Of a DNA stretch of 64,000 nucleotides, positions 1-8,896 are shown one piece after another. Position 1 is the stretch's first letter. Every line of letters begins with the position of its first letter. The translations under genes were made by a program, and so were the position numbers. Below the pieces are notes generated by a model. The model saw only the letters and a program-made list of their open reading frames with translations. It ran no database searches and had not been told where the DNA came from. The DNA is from Rhodococcus antarcticus (lineage in GTDB: Bacteria; Actinomycetota; Actinomycetes; Mycobacteriales; Mycobacteriaceae): positions 1 to 64,000 of the forward strand of contig NZ_CP110616.1 in NCBI RefSeq assembly GCF_026153295.1, written 5' to 3'.

Positions 1-1002
1 ATGACCACACCCCAGACGAACCAGGCGCCCGCTGTGGAGATCCCCGGGGCTCCGGTCCCCCTCTCGAGGCTGGTGCTCGGCACCATGACCTTCGGTGACA
101 CCGTGGACGCGGCGGGGTCCGCCGAGATGCTCGACGCAGCCCTCGAGGCCGGCATCAGCGGGGTGGACACCGCCAACGGTTACGCAGGAGGTGCTACCGA
201 GACGCTCCTGGGACCGCTGCTGCGCACCCGACGCGACCAGGTCGTGCTGGCCACCAAGGCCGGGATGCCGCACCCCGACGCGGGCGAGCACGCCCCGCTG
301 TCCCGGGCAGGGCTGGAGGCATCGCTGGCCGGTTCGCTCGGCCGTCTCCAGGTAGAGCGGGTGGACCTCTACTACCTGCACCAACCCGACCGCGCCACCC
401 CGGTCCGGGAGACCCTGTCGACCATCGCCGGCTTCGTGGCCGACGGACGGGTGGGAGCCCTGGGAGTCTCGAACATGGCGGCCTGGCAGATCGCCGAGCT
501 CAACGTCGCTGCCGACGAGGTGGGATGCCCACGACCGGTCGTCGCCCAACAGCTCTACAACCTGCTCGCCCGCCGGGTGGAGGAGGAATACCTGGAGTTC
601 GCCCACGTGAACGCCCTCGCCACCATGGTTTACAACCCTCTCGGCGGAGGGCTGCTCACAGGTCGGCACTCCTTCTCCGACGCCCCCACCAGCGGCCGGT
701 TCGGCAGCTCGAAGCTCGCCGCGATGTACACCCAGCGCTACTGGAACCCAGAGCTGTTCGACGCCGTCGCCCGGCTCCACACCATCGCCGACGGGGCCGG
801 GATGCCACTGGCCGAGCTCTCACTGCGTTGGCTGCTCGGCTCCCCCGACGTCGGAGCACTACTGCTCGGCGGCTCACGGACCGCCCAACTCCAGCAGAAC
901 ATCGCCGCCGCAGCCGCTGGACACCTGCCACCCGACGTCATTGCGGCCTGCGACGAGGTTGGCGCCACACTGCGCGGCCCAATGCCCGCCTACAACCGCT
1001 AA
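1..1002 (+). CDS. aldo/keto reductase family oxidoreductase
   Basis: A 333-residue protein covering the whole AKR (beta/alpha)8 barrel. It is expected to reduce aldehydes or ketones, or oxidise alcohols, with NADPH in the cytosol. The catalytic tetrad can be placed: Asp56 and Tyr61 in GVDTANGYAGG, Lys86 in LATKAG and His127 in YYLHQPD. The C-terminal GGSRTAQLQQNI stretch is the usual cofactor-phosphate loop. The ATG is the first base of the window, so its ribosome site cannot be seen and an upstream start is possible. It faces the conjugation operon convergently and does not look like part of it. Substrate unknown; family assignment is firm. Confidence 0.9.
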   Translation: MTTPQTNQAPAVEIPGAPVPLSRLVLGTMTFGDTVDAAGSAEMLDAALEAGISGVDTANGYAGGATETLLGPLLRTRRDQVVLATKAGMPHPDAGEHAPLSRAGLEASLAGSLGRLQVERVDLYYLHQPDRATPVRETLSTIAGFVADGRVGALGVSNMAAWQIAELNVAADEVGCPRPVVAQQLYNLLARRVEEEYLEFAHVNALATMVYNPLGGGLLTGRHSFSDAPTSGRFGSSKLAAMYTQRYWNPELFDAVARLHTIADGAGMPLAELSLRWLLGSPDVGALLLGGSRTAQLQQNIAAAAAGHLPPDVIAACDEVGATLRGPMPAYNR

Positions 1003-1218
1003 CTCTCGCCCTCGAGCCCCTGCTCCACCGGAGGGCAAAGCCTGACTCGCTGCGAGGTGCACTGCCAACCAATACCGCGCCCCTAATGGCTCTACAGCGG
1101 TCGTCTGGGCCACCATTCACTGTCTACGCAGGGCCCTCCATGCGACTCCTCACAGACGAGGGTGTAACCGGGTTCGAGGCGTTCAACGCACATGGTCACC
1201 GCAGCACAGAACGTCCGT
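1003..1218. other. convergent intergenic gap, no gene seen
   Basis: Lies between the convergent ends of the aldo/keto reductase and the conjugation operon. I see no convincing ORF, RNA gene or strong terminator hairpin; the overlapping reading frames here are GC-rich shadows. Confidence 0.4.
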
Positions 1219-1683
1219 TTACCCCTCCGCCCAGGTGCCGGCCGGGGCCGGCACCGTCTTCAGGGGCGTCCCGTCGCTGCGGTGTCCGGTGTGGGTGCAC
1301 TGGGCGAACGGGCCGCCGGTGCTGGTCAGGATGGTGAGGTGGTGGTCGAGGACCTGCCACCACCCGAGCATGGCCACCGCGCCCTCGGTGCGGGCGTTCT
1401 CCCACGCTTCCCAGAGGCCGTTGAGCCGGCTGATGGCTTCGGGGTGGGCCCACCAGTGCGGGCACCACCGGAAGGCGTTCTCGTTGTGCTGGCGTCGGAT
1501 GGTGGGGGCCAGCCATTCGACGACCCACACCTCCAGCCCAGGGAAGCACCGCTCCACCTCGCCGCCATCTCCCTCGTCGCGGGTCGGGGTGGTGATGGGG
1601 GCGAGGGTCGGGGCGGTGTAGCCGGTGGCCCAGTCATCCCCTCCCCCTCCCCCACTACCGAGCTGGAGGTCGTCGGTGCTCAC
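1219..1683 (-). CDS. DUF4913 family protein
   Basis: A 154-residue protein with the tryptophan-rich DUF4913 core (VVEWLAPTIRR, then WCPHWWAHPEAISRLNGLWEAWE and a GWWQVLDHHL segment). The family is common in actinobacterial conjugative elements and has no established function. I chose the GTG at 1683 because it makes a GTGA overlap with the stop of the coupling-protein gene; another GTG lies one codon earlier. It is the last gene of the conjugation operon. The first ~45 residues are low-complexity (Gly/Thr/Glu-rich), and the last residues after the conserved block are variable. Confidence 0.75.
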   Translation of the reverse strand: MSTDDLQLGSGGGGGDDWATGYTAPTLAPITTPTRDEGDGGEVERCFPGLEVWVVEWLAPTIRRQHNENAFRWCPHWWAHPEAISRLNGLWEAWENARTEGAVAMLGWWQVLDHHLTILTSTGGPFAQCTHTGHRSDGTPLKTVPAPAGTWAEG

Positions 1684-3458
1684 CACTGCAGCGCCTTCAC
1701 CGGGGCGGGCCTCGCCAGCGGGTCGACCGACGGCGGCTTAGTCGGGCCGACCAGGCGGCCGTTCACGAACGCGGGCAGCCCACCCCCGCCGGCGTAGGTG
1801 GCCGCGGAGGCGGTGATGGCCTCGGCGTGGGGGCCGTCCATCCACGGCACCGCCCGCAGCAGGGTGGGCCGGTTCCCCGCCGACAGCATCAGCGCCCGTC
1901 CTCGCGGGAGGGACTGCAGGTCGGCGACAGTGAAGATCGGCTCCAACGCTGTCGAGTAGCTCGTGGAGGACCCGGTGGCCGAGCTGCTGGTCGAGCGTCG
2001 GCGCACCTCGTGCGGGCCGATGAGGTTGGACAGGAGCTGCAGGAACCGGTCCTCGCTGTTGTTGCCGGCGTAGATCTTGACGTTGGCCGCGGTCCACAGC
2101 GACTGCATCCCCTCATCGCCCCACACGCGGACGCCTTGGGACCAGGACTGCAGCACCGTCTGGACGACGACACCCCTCGAGCCGAGGTGGGAGTACAGGT
2201 CGGGGAGCTCTCGGATGCGGCACACGTTCGCGGCCTCGTCCAGCACCATCACCAGCGGCACGCCCAGCCGGCCACCGTTGCTGACGGCGGCCCGTTCAGC
2301 GGCGGCGAAGACCTGGGCGACCAGAGCCGCCGTCAGCTGGGTCGCGGCCCCACGGCCCTCCTTGGACAGGGCGTAGAGGGTGTCGGTCGAGCGGACGAAC
2401 TCGAGGAGGTCCAGCTGGGGTGGGCTCTTGCGCAGTGCGGTCTGCGGCACCCGTTGGTAGCCGCTCTCGGCGTCGTGGCGGAGCACGAACTCGACCCGGG
2501 TGGTGGGGGTGACCCAGCGGGCGAAGACCGGCTCATCCATCACCGACATGACCAGCCGGGCGGTGGCGTAGGTGCCGGAGCGCTGGTTGCCGGCGGCGGT
2601 GGACTTCTCCCGCAACGACTCCGCCGCATCGTGAAAACCATGCCCCTCCAGGATGGTGGCGGGGGTGTCGTCGGAGGGCCGGCCGAGCCAGTGGGTGACG
2701 TGGATCAGGTCACCACCCCCGAGGGCGGCGGCGAACATGGCCAGCGCGACCAGCTCGACCCCCGTGGGGGTGAAGAACGCATCGGAGGACGCCTTGGGGT
2801 CGACGTAGGCGGCGTGGAACGTCCCCGCCAGCTCCCGGGCCGCCGACAGCGAGACCACCGGGGCAAGGAGGTCGACCCAGAACTCGGGCTCCCGCCCGGT
2901 GAGACGTTGGGGGTCGAACAACCACACCCGGCCCACCAGTTCGCGGACGCCGCGGGTGGTGTCGTGCAGATCCACCTTGTTCGACGTCGCCACCACGGCA
3001 CCGGGGGCGCCGACGATCGCGGGGACGCAGTAGGAGGTCGACTTGCCGATGCGGGGCCCGGCGACAATCAAGCCGACGGACTCCCAGTCCTGGCGCAGCA
3101 CCACCTTCCCCCGCACCGTCCGCCCCAGGGGCAGCCCCAGGTTGTCCGGGTTGCGCAGGTCGCCCCCCGGCAACAGCCGAGCCGCACTCCGCCGGGCGTC
3201 ACTGGGTTTGATGCCGGACAGCTCCCCGGGCGGGGCCAAGTACCGGGCCTTCCCGTCACCCCGGGCCCGGCCCCGCAGCATGCGCACCGCCCCCACGAGG
3301 ACCGCGGCCAGGAGCAGCAGCACGCCGGCGGCGATGAGGACCAGCAGGCCTGTGGTCAGGGTGCCGGCCTGGTGGGCGGCGTAGAGCTTGTAGCCACCGA
3401 GACCGCCACCGAGGACCACCAGGAACGCCGCGGGCACCCACGGGCTGTCGGAGTTCAC
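1680..3458 (-). CDS. VirD4/TraG-like type IV coupling protein
   Basis: A 592-residue inner-membrane ATPase that would dock the relaxase-DNA complex to the secretion channel. Two N-terminal membrane segments lie at about residues 7-26 and 36-58. The Walker A motif AGPRIGKS is at 133-140 and Walker B LVMVLDE at 402-408, followed by the typical SHLGSRGVVVQTVLQSWSQ stretch of VirD4/TraD proteins. Translation starts at a GTG that overlaps the stop of the upstream ATPase gene (GTGA). A longer open frame runs upstream but contains the neighbouring gene in another frame, so it was not used. No relaxase is visible in the window. Confidence 0.88.
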   Translation of the reverse strand: MNSDSPWVPAAFLVVLGGGLGGYKLYAAHQAGTLTTGLLVLIAAGVLLLLAAVLVGAVRMLRGRARGDGKARYLAPPGELSGIKPSDARRSAARLLPGGDLRNPDNLGLPLGRTVRGKVVLRQDWESVGLIVAGPRIGKSTSYCVPAIVGAPGAVVATSNKVDLHDTTRGVRELVGRVWLFDPQRLTGREPEFWVDLLAPVVSLSAARELAGTFHAAYVDPKASSDAFFTPTGVELVALAMFAAALGGGDLIHVTHWLGRPSDDTPATILEGHGFHDAAESLREKSTAAGNQRSGTYATARLVMSVMDEPVFARWVTPTTRVEFVLRHDAESGYQRVPQTALRKSPPQLDLLEFVRSTDTLYALSKEGRGAATQLTAALVAQVFAAAERAAVSNGGRLGVPLVMVLDEAANVCRIRELPDLYSHLGSRGVVVQTVLQSWSQGVRVWGDEGMQSLWTAANVKIYAGNNSEDRFLQLLSNLIGPHEVRRRSTSSSATGSSTSYSTALEPIFTVADLQSLPRGRALMLSAGNRPTLLRAVPWMDGPHAEAITASAATYAGGGGLPAFVNGRLVGPTKPPSVDPLARPAPVKALQW

Positions 3459-5026
3459 GCCACTCCCCCACCGGTGGTGGCCCACGCCCCGTCGGTGTTG
3501 TACAGCTCCCGCTCGGACGGGCTCAGCGACATGGCCACCGGCAGGCCCAGGCGCTCCCCGCTCTTGATGAGGTACTTCCCACGCCCGGGGTGGGCGAGCC
3601 CGCGGTGCCAGGTGGGGGGTGCGGCCCAGGAGGTGACCAGGGCCCGCTCCCCCGACGTCAACGGGGTGATCGCCGACAGGCGGTCGAGCTCGGCAGCATC
3701 CAGGCCCCCGAGGATGACGATGCCGTTGCGGGCCGCCATGCCCCTCGCCTTGGCCCGGTCCTGCTCGGTCGGCAGTGCCTCCAGGTCGGACAGGGAGTGG
3801 GTGATCTGCAGGCTCACCACCCCCCGAGCCCGGTTCAACCTCGTGACCCGGTCTGAGAGCTCCACCAGACCAGGGGCCGCCCGCAGGCGCCGCCACAGCT
3901 CGTCGGAAACCTCGACGACGTTGCGACGCCGCCCGGAGGCCAGCGAGGACTCGACCATGGTCGAGGTCCACGCCGAGGAACACATCATCGCCGCCGCCAC
4001 GACGTCGTCGGCGTCCCCGTCCAGCGCCGAGATGTCCAACGACAGGACCGCGGTGGAGGCGTCGTAGGCGATGGTGGACGGGCCGTCGAACAGCCCCCGG
4101 ATCGCCCCCTCGCAGAGCAGCTCCAGGGTGGCCCGCAGGGCGCGGGTCTCCCGGGCGTACTCGTGGTCGTCGCGGGCGGCCACGATCCGCAGGCACTCGT
4201 CAGTCCCGCGGGCCAGCACCCGGACCACGTCGGGGATGATCGGCTCGCTGCCGGCGGTCTCCGCCGTCGCCGCCGCGGTGTCCACGGCCACGGCGAGCAG
4301 CCGCTTCTCCATCGTGGACACCGGGCCCGCTTGGACGATGACGACCAGGGCTTCCAGCAGCGACAACCGCCGGGCCCGGACGGTCTCGGCCAGCTCTTGG
4401 CGGCGGGACCCGGTGGCGGCGTCGATCGCCGCCCGCAACGGCCCCGCGTCCAGGGGGTTCACGGTGTGCAGGCCCCGCCCGATCCGGTAGGCGACCCCAC
4501 CCAACGCCTCGACGAGGGGCGTGTACTCGCCCTTCACGTCGCCGGGGACGACCATGCCGAACCCGAACCCCACCAACCCGGTGCAGATCCGCTTGGAGAT
4601 GGCACTCTTGCCCACTCCGGGTTGGGCTTGGATCCACACCCCGGTGTTGGTGATGAGCCCGTCCTGCAGCCACTGGCCGGGGTCCAGCCCGATGGGCTCG
4701 GCGGTGTGCATGTCCCGCCCGATGGGCACCCCCCGAACCTGGGCACCACTGGACGCGGCGAAGGGGAACAGCCCACACACCTGGGTGGTGGTGCCCTGGT
4801 AGGAGCGGCCGGTGTCGATGTTCACCGCGGCCCCACCCCCACGCCCGCGCCACCCCCGGGCCGGTGGCCGACCCCGACCCCGGCTCGCGGCGGCGGGGTC
4901 CACCGGGCCGGGCGTTGGGGCTACGGCTGCAGCGGCTTGGGCGATGACCCGGGCGGAGATCCGCCGGGTCACGTCAGCCTCAGTGTCGTGTCCCCCGGGG
5001 GCGTGGTGTCCGTTGGTGGTGGTCAT
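3455..5026 (-). CDS. VirB4-like conjugation ATPase (ATPase half)
   Basis: A 523-residue P-loop ATPase with Walker A AQPGVGKS at 134-141, resembling the C-terminal motor domain of VirB4/TraC proteins of type IV secretion systems. The first ~65 residues are Ala/Pro/Arg-rich linker. It lacks the long N-terminal domain of classical VirB4. The preceding gene ends with a segment that resembles that domain, so VirB4 seems to be split over two genes here (inference). The ATG at 5026 forms an ATGA overlap with the preceding stop, and the next gene begins inside this stop. It should energise substrate transfer at the cytoplasmic membrane. Confidence 0.85.
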   Translation of the reverse strand: MTTTNGHHAPGGHDTEADVTRRISARVIAQAAAAVAPTPGPVDPAAASRGRGRPPARGWRGRGGGAAVNIDTGRSYQGTTTQVCGLFPFAASSGAQVRGVPIGRDMHTAEPIGLDPGQWLQDGLITNTGVWIQAQPGVGKSAISKRICTGLVGFGFGMVVPGDVKGEYTPLVEALGGVAYRIGRGLHTVNPLDAGPLRAAIDAATGSRRQELAETVRARRLSLLEALVVIVQAGPVSTMEKRLLAVAVDTAAATAETAGSEPIIPDVVRVLARGTDECLRIVAARDDHEYARETRALRATLELLCEGAIRGLFDGPSTIAYDASTAVLSLDISALDGDADDVVAAAMMCSSAWTSTMVESSLASGRRRNVVEVSDELWRRLRAAPGLVELSDRVTRLNRARGVVSLQITHSLSDLEALPTEQDRAKARGMAARNGIVILGGLDAAELDRLSAITPLTSGERALVTSWAAPPTWHRGLAHPGRGKYLIKSGERLGLPVAMSLSPSERELYNTDGAWATTGGGVA

Positions 5027-6543
5027 CAGCGGAGCTTCGCGATGACGGAGGGGTCGATGCCGACGCCGAGGGAGGCGGCGAACCCGGCGGCTTGCGCCCC
5101 GCGGCACTGCCGCAGCCGCAGCTTGGACTGCCCCGCCCGCTCCTCCACGTCGGCGATCGCGGCGGGGAGCATGGCCTTGTCGGTGACGGTGGTGGTCACC
5201 CACACCGTGAACAGCCCGAGCCCGGCACCTTGGGCTTCCTCCTGGGCGGCCTGGCGGGCCCGGTGGGCGTCGTCGCGGTCCCGCTGGGTCTCGTCCCGCT
5301 TGGTCTTCTTCGACCACTCCCGGCGTAGGGACTGGCCGCCGATCTCCCGCTCCACGAGCTTCGCGGCGTCGCCGGCGGAGAACGGCCGGTAGAGCAGGGT
5401 GACCCGGCGGGGGAACACCCCCGGGCTCATCAGCGGCACCAGCACCCTCGAGGTGACCTCCTGCCGGGGGGCCTCGTCCAGGGCCCAGGAGACGGAGAAC
5501 CCGGTGTCGTGGCGGTAGTGGTCCCAGTCGTCCTCCGCGGTGACCGGGCCCCCGTCCTCCCAGCGGAGCACGTCGGTGGCGTCCCCGGTGACCGTGGCCC
5601 CGACTGTGGTGGCCATGGTGCGGGCGGCTTCACCGCGGGCCATGGGGTCGAACGCGGTGCGCAGCCGGCGGATCAGCCACGGGGTGCTCGCCCGGCCCAG
5701 CACCGAGGTGCCGCAGGAGCCGAGCTTGCTCTCGATGCCGGGTAGCCACCGGGTGACCTCCGCGGTGGCGGCAAGCAGGTCCGGTGGGGCTGGGGAGGCC
5801 TTCTTGGGGTCGAAGGTCACCGACACCGACGTGGTGACGTCGGAGGCAGTGGTGGGGGTGGCGGCGACGAGCTCACCCAGGATCTGCCGGGCCAGGGGCG
5901 CCGAGGCCGGGTCGATGCGCCCGGCGACGTAGTCGGCGACGGTGGTGCCCCCGGTGGGGGCAGTGTCCACGGTGACCGCGACCGAGGACACCATCGGCTT
6001 GTAGCCGAGGTCAGCGAGCCAGGACCCGTAGGAGGCGACCCACCGGTCGGTGTCGCGGGCGTCGGCCAGGGAGATGCCGATCGGGGAGACCCGCAGGATC
6101 GCGGTGAGGTGGCCGGTGATGCGGTGCCACAGCAGGACCTGCTTGCCGCCGCGGCCGTCGTCGGTGGTCAACGGGACCAAGGGTGCGAGCAGGCCCGGGA
6201 GGTCGTGCTTGCGCTCGTGCCGGGTCAGGGCACCGGAGATGAACGTCGACGCCCCCGAGGAGCGGGCAAAGATTGAGCGGAGACCGCGGGTGATCCGCGC
6301 CGACACGGTCATGTTGTCGAACGGCACGACGGTGGCGGCGATGAGCACCGCTGCTACCACCAGGGCCAGGACCCCGACACCGAGGCCCAGCGGGAACATG
6401 AAGAACGCGACCAGCAGGACCCCACCCACGCGGGCGCTCTGGGCGCCGGTGAGCGTGCCCAGTCCCCACCCGCGGGGCTCGCGCCACCCCCCGTAGGTCC
6501 GAACCCGGCTCGGCACCATCTGGTTCGGCTTGGTCTCGGTCAT
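5026..6543 (-). CDS. SCO6880 family conjugation protein
   Basis: A 505-residue protein of the SCO6880 family, a standard partner in actinobacterial type IV secretion loci. Residues ~35-75 contain two closely spaced hydrophobic segments, like VirB3/PrgI. The remainder is soluble and ends with a charged, coiled-coil-prone stretch (~405-440) and a FTVWVTTTVTDKAML block that resembles the N-terminal region of VirB4. It is translationally coupled at both ends by 4-bp overlaps. I infer that it supplies the VirB3 and VirB4-N functions to the ATPase encoded next. The family name is recognised; the functional split is inferred. Confidence 0.82.
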   Translation of the reverse strand: MTETKPNQMVPSRVRTYGGWREPRGWGLGTLTGAQSARVGGVLLVAFFMFPLGLGVGVLALVVAAVLIAATVVPFDNMTVSARITRGLRSIFARSSGASTFISGALTRHERKHDLPGLLAPLVPLTTDDGRGGKQVLLWHRITGHLTAILRVSPIGISLADARDTDRWVASYGSWLADLGYKPMVSSVAVTVDTAPTGGTTVADYVAGRIDPASAPLARQILGELVAATPTTASDVTTSVSVTFDPKKASPAPPDLLAATAEVTRWLPGIESKLGSCGTSVLGRASTPWLIRRLRTAFDPMARGEAARTMATTVGATVTGDATDVLRWEDGGPVTAEDDWDHYRHDTGFSVSWALDEAPRQEVTSRVLVPLMSPGVFPRRVTLLYRPFSAGDAAKLVEREIGGQSLRREWSKKTKRDETQRDRDDAHRARQAAQEEAQGAGLGLFTVWVTTTVTDKAMLPAAIADVEERAGQSKLRLRQCRGAQAAGFAASLGVGIDPSVIAKLR

Positions 6544-7853
6544 CGCAGCTGCTCCTCGTCACCGGCAACTGCCGGCTCGGCCCCACTGGGCTGGCCGCCC
6601 TGGGGTGTGGTCATGTCGTTGACCTCGTGGGCGACGGCGCCGCCCACGGCGTGGGCGGCGGCCGAGGCCGCCATCCCCCACGGCCCACCCGCAGCACCCG
6701 CACCCGCAGCAGCTGCGCCACCGCCGGCTCCCGCGCCGACCGCGGCCAACCCGCCGCCTGCGGCTGCGCCGCTCATCGCCACGGCACCGACGTCAGCGCG
6801 ACCACCGCCCCCGGCGGGACTGATCCCCGTCGGGCCACCAGTGGGCTGCGGTGCAGCCCCGCTCGGGGCCTGCCCCCCACCCCCACCGGAGCCGGGGCCG
6901 GTGGCGGCCATGTAGTCGGCCTGCTGAACCGCCGGCGAGCCACCGGAGGAGGAACCGCCACCCCCACCGCGGTTGAGGAGCGCGCCGCCGACGCCGGCGG
7001 CCAGGGCCAGACCCGCACCACCACTGCCGGAGCCACCGAGGTCGGCCCAAGAGAAGAACTTCAGCAGCAGCGGCAGGGCGAACACGGCCATGCCCAGGAC
7101 CATGATCCCGGTCAGGGCGGTGGTGAAGTCGGTGCCGGTGCCTACCAGCTCGAACCCGAGCAGGTAGATGAACCCGACGATGGGCTTGTAGACGACCAGC
7201 GCCAGCAGCAGCGTCCCGAGACGGGGCAGCCACGTCCGGGTGGAGCGCCCGACCGACCCTGCTGCCGCGAGGGGCAGCAGCACGATCAGGATGAGGATCC
7301 CGGCTTGGCGGAACAGCCCGATGACCCACTGCACGGCGGCGATGAGCAGCAGCAGCAGGGCCACGACGAGCAGGGTGAACGGGTTGCTGATCACCGCCGC
7401 GGTCATGAGCGCGGACATCTTCGTGCCGAAGTCGGTGGCGGCGGTGTCGGTGAAGTACCCGGCCAGCGCGTCCCCGGCGGAGAGGGCCCCACCGACCAGG
7501 CCCGTGGCCAGGGCCACGGTCACGGTGTAGCGGACGAGCCCGGTCCCGGTCTCCACCAGGGCGCTGCCCGTGCGGGAGAGCACCACCCGCACCGCCTGTG
7601 CCAGCACGGACATGGTCAGGATCGCGACCACGATGGGCAGCAGGTAGCCCTGCAGCTTCTCCACCGTCGGGGTGTTCGGGTCGATCGACGGGGTGGACAC
7701 CCACCAGGTCAGGGCCTTGACCACCATCTCCCCGGCCGACTCCCCTGCCTTCTGCGCGATGGTGTCGAACGTCGACGACGCCACGCTCGACACCGCCCCC
7801 TGCACCAAACACAGGGGGTTGGCTTGGTTGATCAAGCCGCTGCAATCGGGCAT
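6540..7853 (-). CDS. TrbL/VirB6-like polytopic conjugation protein
   Basis: A 437-residue membrane protein. After a short Cys-containing N-terminus (MPDCSGLINQANPLCLVQ) there are about seven hydrophobic segments between residues ~70 and ~290, including LLVVALLLLLIAAVQWVIGLF and ILILIVLLPLAAAG. The last ~150 residues are Gly/Ala/Ser-rich and probably cytoplasmic or disordered. The layout matches TrbL/VirB6 components of the inner-membrane channel. The ATG at 7853 overlaps the upstream stop (ATGA). A longer in-frame ORF extends upstream, but that region is the neighbouring gene in another frame. Confidence 0.8.
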   Translation of the reverse strand: MPDCSGLINQANPLCLVQGAVSSVASSTFDTIAQKAGESAGEMVVKALTWWVSTPSIDPNTPTVEKLQGYLLPIVVAILTMSVLAQAVRVVLSRTGSALVETGTGLVRYTVTVALATGLVGGALSAGDALAGYFTDTAATDFGTKMSALMTAAVISNPFTLLVVALLLLLIAAVQWVIGLFRQAGILILIVLLPLAAAGSVGRSTRTWLPRLGTLLLALVVYKPIVGFIYLLGFELVGTGTDFTTALTGIMVLGMAVFALPLLLKFFSWADLGGSGSGGAGLALAAGVGGALLNRGGGGGSSSGGSPAVQQADYMAATGPGSGGGGGQAPSGAAPQPTGGPTGISPAGGGGRADVGAVAMSGAAAGGGLAAVGAGAGGGAAAAGAGAAGGPWGMAASAAAHAVGGAVAHEVNDMTTPQGGQPSGAEPAVAGDEEQLR

Positions 7854-8587
7854 CAGAGCACCTTCATGCCGGCCGGCTTGCCCGGGTACGGGATCGCCCG
7901 GGCGGCCGACCACACCGCCACCCAGTCGCCGTTGACCCAGCGCATCTCCACCGGGCTGCCCGACCAGCGCTCGGGCTGACCTGCGAGCGCCTGGTTCAGG
8001 AAGACGGTGGTGATGGTGACGCTGTTCCCGGTGCCGTCGCCGGCAACTAAATAACCCTGGAACAGGCCGATCCCGGCGGGGGCGGTGAGGTAGTCCCCGT
8101 AGGTGGCTCCGGTGGTGGCGGCGTAGGAGGCGTAGGACTGCTGGGTGTCGGTGATCGCCGAGGGGGGCACCTGGGTCCAGCGGGTGGCCCAGGCCTTCTC
8201 GTACACCGACGGGGGTGCGGTGCCGGCGACCTCGTAGATGGCGTGCTGGATGGCCATGGCGGCGCCCTGCTCGGTGTGGGCGAAGCCGGTGGCCACCCCG
8301 CCGTCGGTGGAGCGGGGTCCGTAGGTGGCGGAGTAGGGCAGCAGTGGTTGCTGCGAGGGTGACGGCCGGTAGGCCACGTCTGAGCCGGCGGGGGGCGGTG
8401 AGCTCGAGGTGGGTCCGGCCCCGGCCGTGGTCGGGGCAGCGGCACCCATCGTGGCGCCGGCGCCGCCGGTGTTGGGGCGGGTGAGGAGGTAGACCCCCCC
8501 GGCGAGCAGGGCGAGGACCACCACGGCGGCCACCGCGAGGACGGGGCCCCGACGGCGGGGGGTGGGCTCGGGCATCGTCAGGCTCAT
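7853..8587 (-). CDS. membrane-anchored conjugation-operon protein, unknown family
   Basis: A 244-residue protein with one membrane segment (VLAVAAVVVLALLAGGVYLL, residues ~15-34), a Pro/Ser/Thr/Gly-rich stalk to about residue 75, and an extracellular globular domain containing GFAHTEQGAAMAIQHAI and VEMRWVNGDWVAVW. The topology is that of a bitopic VirB8/TrbF-like or surface channel component, but I do not recognise the family. Start ATG 8587 lies 8 bp after the stop of the small membrane protein gene; a second ATG four codons on is possible. Position between the VirB2-sized and VirB6-like genes argues for a structural role. Confidence 0.7.
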   Translation of the reverse strand: MSLTMPEPTPRRRGPVLAVAAVVVLALLAGGVYLLTRPNTGGAGATMGAAAPTTAGAGPTSSSPPPAGSDVAYRPSPSQQPLLPYSATYGPRSTDGGVATGFAHTEQGAAMAIQHAIYEVAGTAPPSVYEKAWATRWTQVPPSAITDTQQSYASYAATTGATYGDYLTAPAGIGLFQGYLVAGDGTGNSVTITTVFLNQALAGQPERWSGSPVEMRWVNGDWVAVWSAARAIPYPGKPAGMKVL

Positions 8588-8595
8588 CGCGGGCC

Positions 8596-8886
8596 TCAGG
8601 CGGTGACGAAGGTGTTGACGATGGTGACCGCGGATGCCCCGAGGATGAGCCCGCCGGTGACCCACAGCATGCCGTTGAGCCCGCGGAGGGCGACCTCGTT
8701 GCGGCCCTGGCGGCCGATGACCATGAGGATGGCGCACCCGAGGACGCCGACGACGGCGGCGATCCACAGGATGGTCAGGGTGTAGCCGATGAGGTCGTTG
8801 AGGAAGGTGCCGAGCTGGCCGGGCAGCGGCTTGGGGCCCGGGTTCTGCGCCAGGTAGGTCGTCACGGTGCTCAGTGCGATGGACAT
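8596..8886 (-). CDS. small two-TM membrane protein, VirB2-sized (DUF6112-like)
   Basis: A 96-residue protein with two hydrophobic segments (residues ~33-57 and ~70-93) separated by a short basic loop containing GRQGRNE. Size, topology and position just before the channel genes match VirB2/pilin-like or DUF6112-type proteins of actinobacterial conjugation loci. No cleavable signal peptide is evident. The DUF6112 name is from memory of the family and should be confirmed. Confidence 0.72.
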   Translation of the reverse strand: MSIALSTVTTYLAQNPGPKPLPGQLGTFLNDLIGYTLTILWIAAVVGVLGCAILMVIGRQGRNEVALRGLNGMLWVTGGLILGASAVTIVNTFVTA

Positions 8887-8896
8887 GGTGTCTCCC

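Noticed and set aside
1827-4067. 746-codon plus-strand open frame
   Set aside because: It is the antisense of the coupling-protein and VirB4-like genes, with no domain signal; long antisense frames are expected at this GC content.
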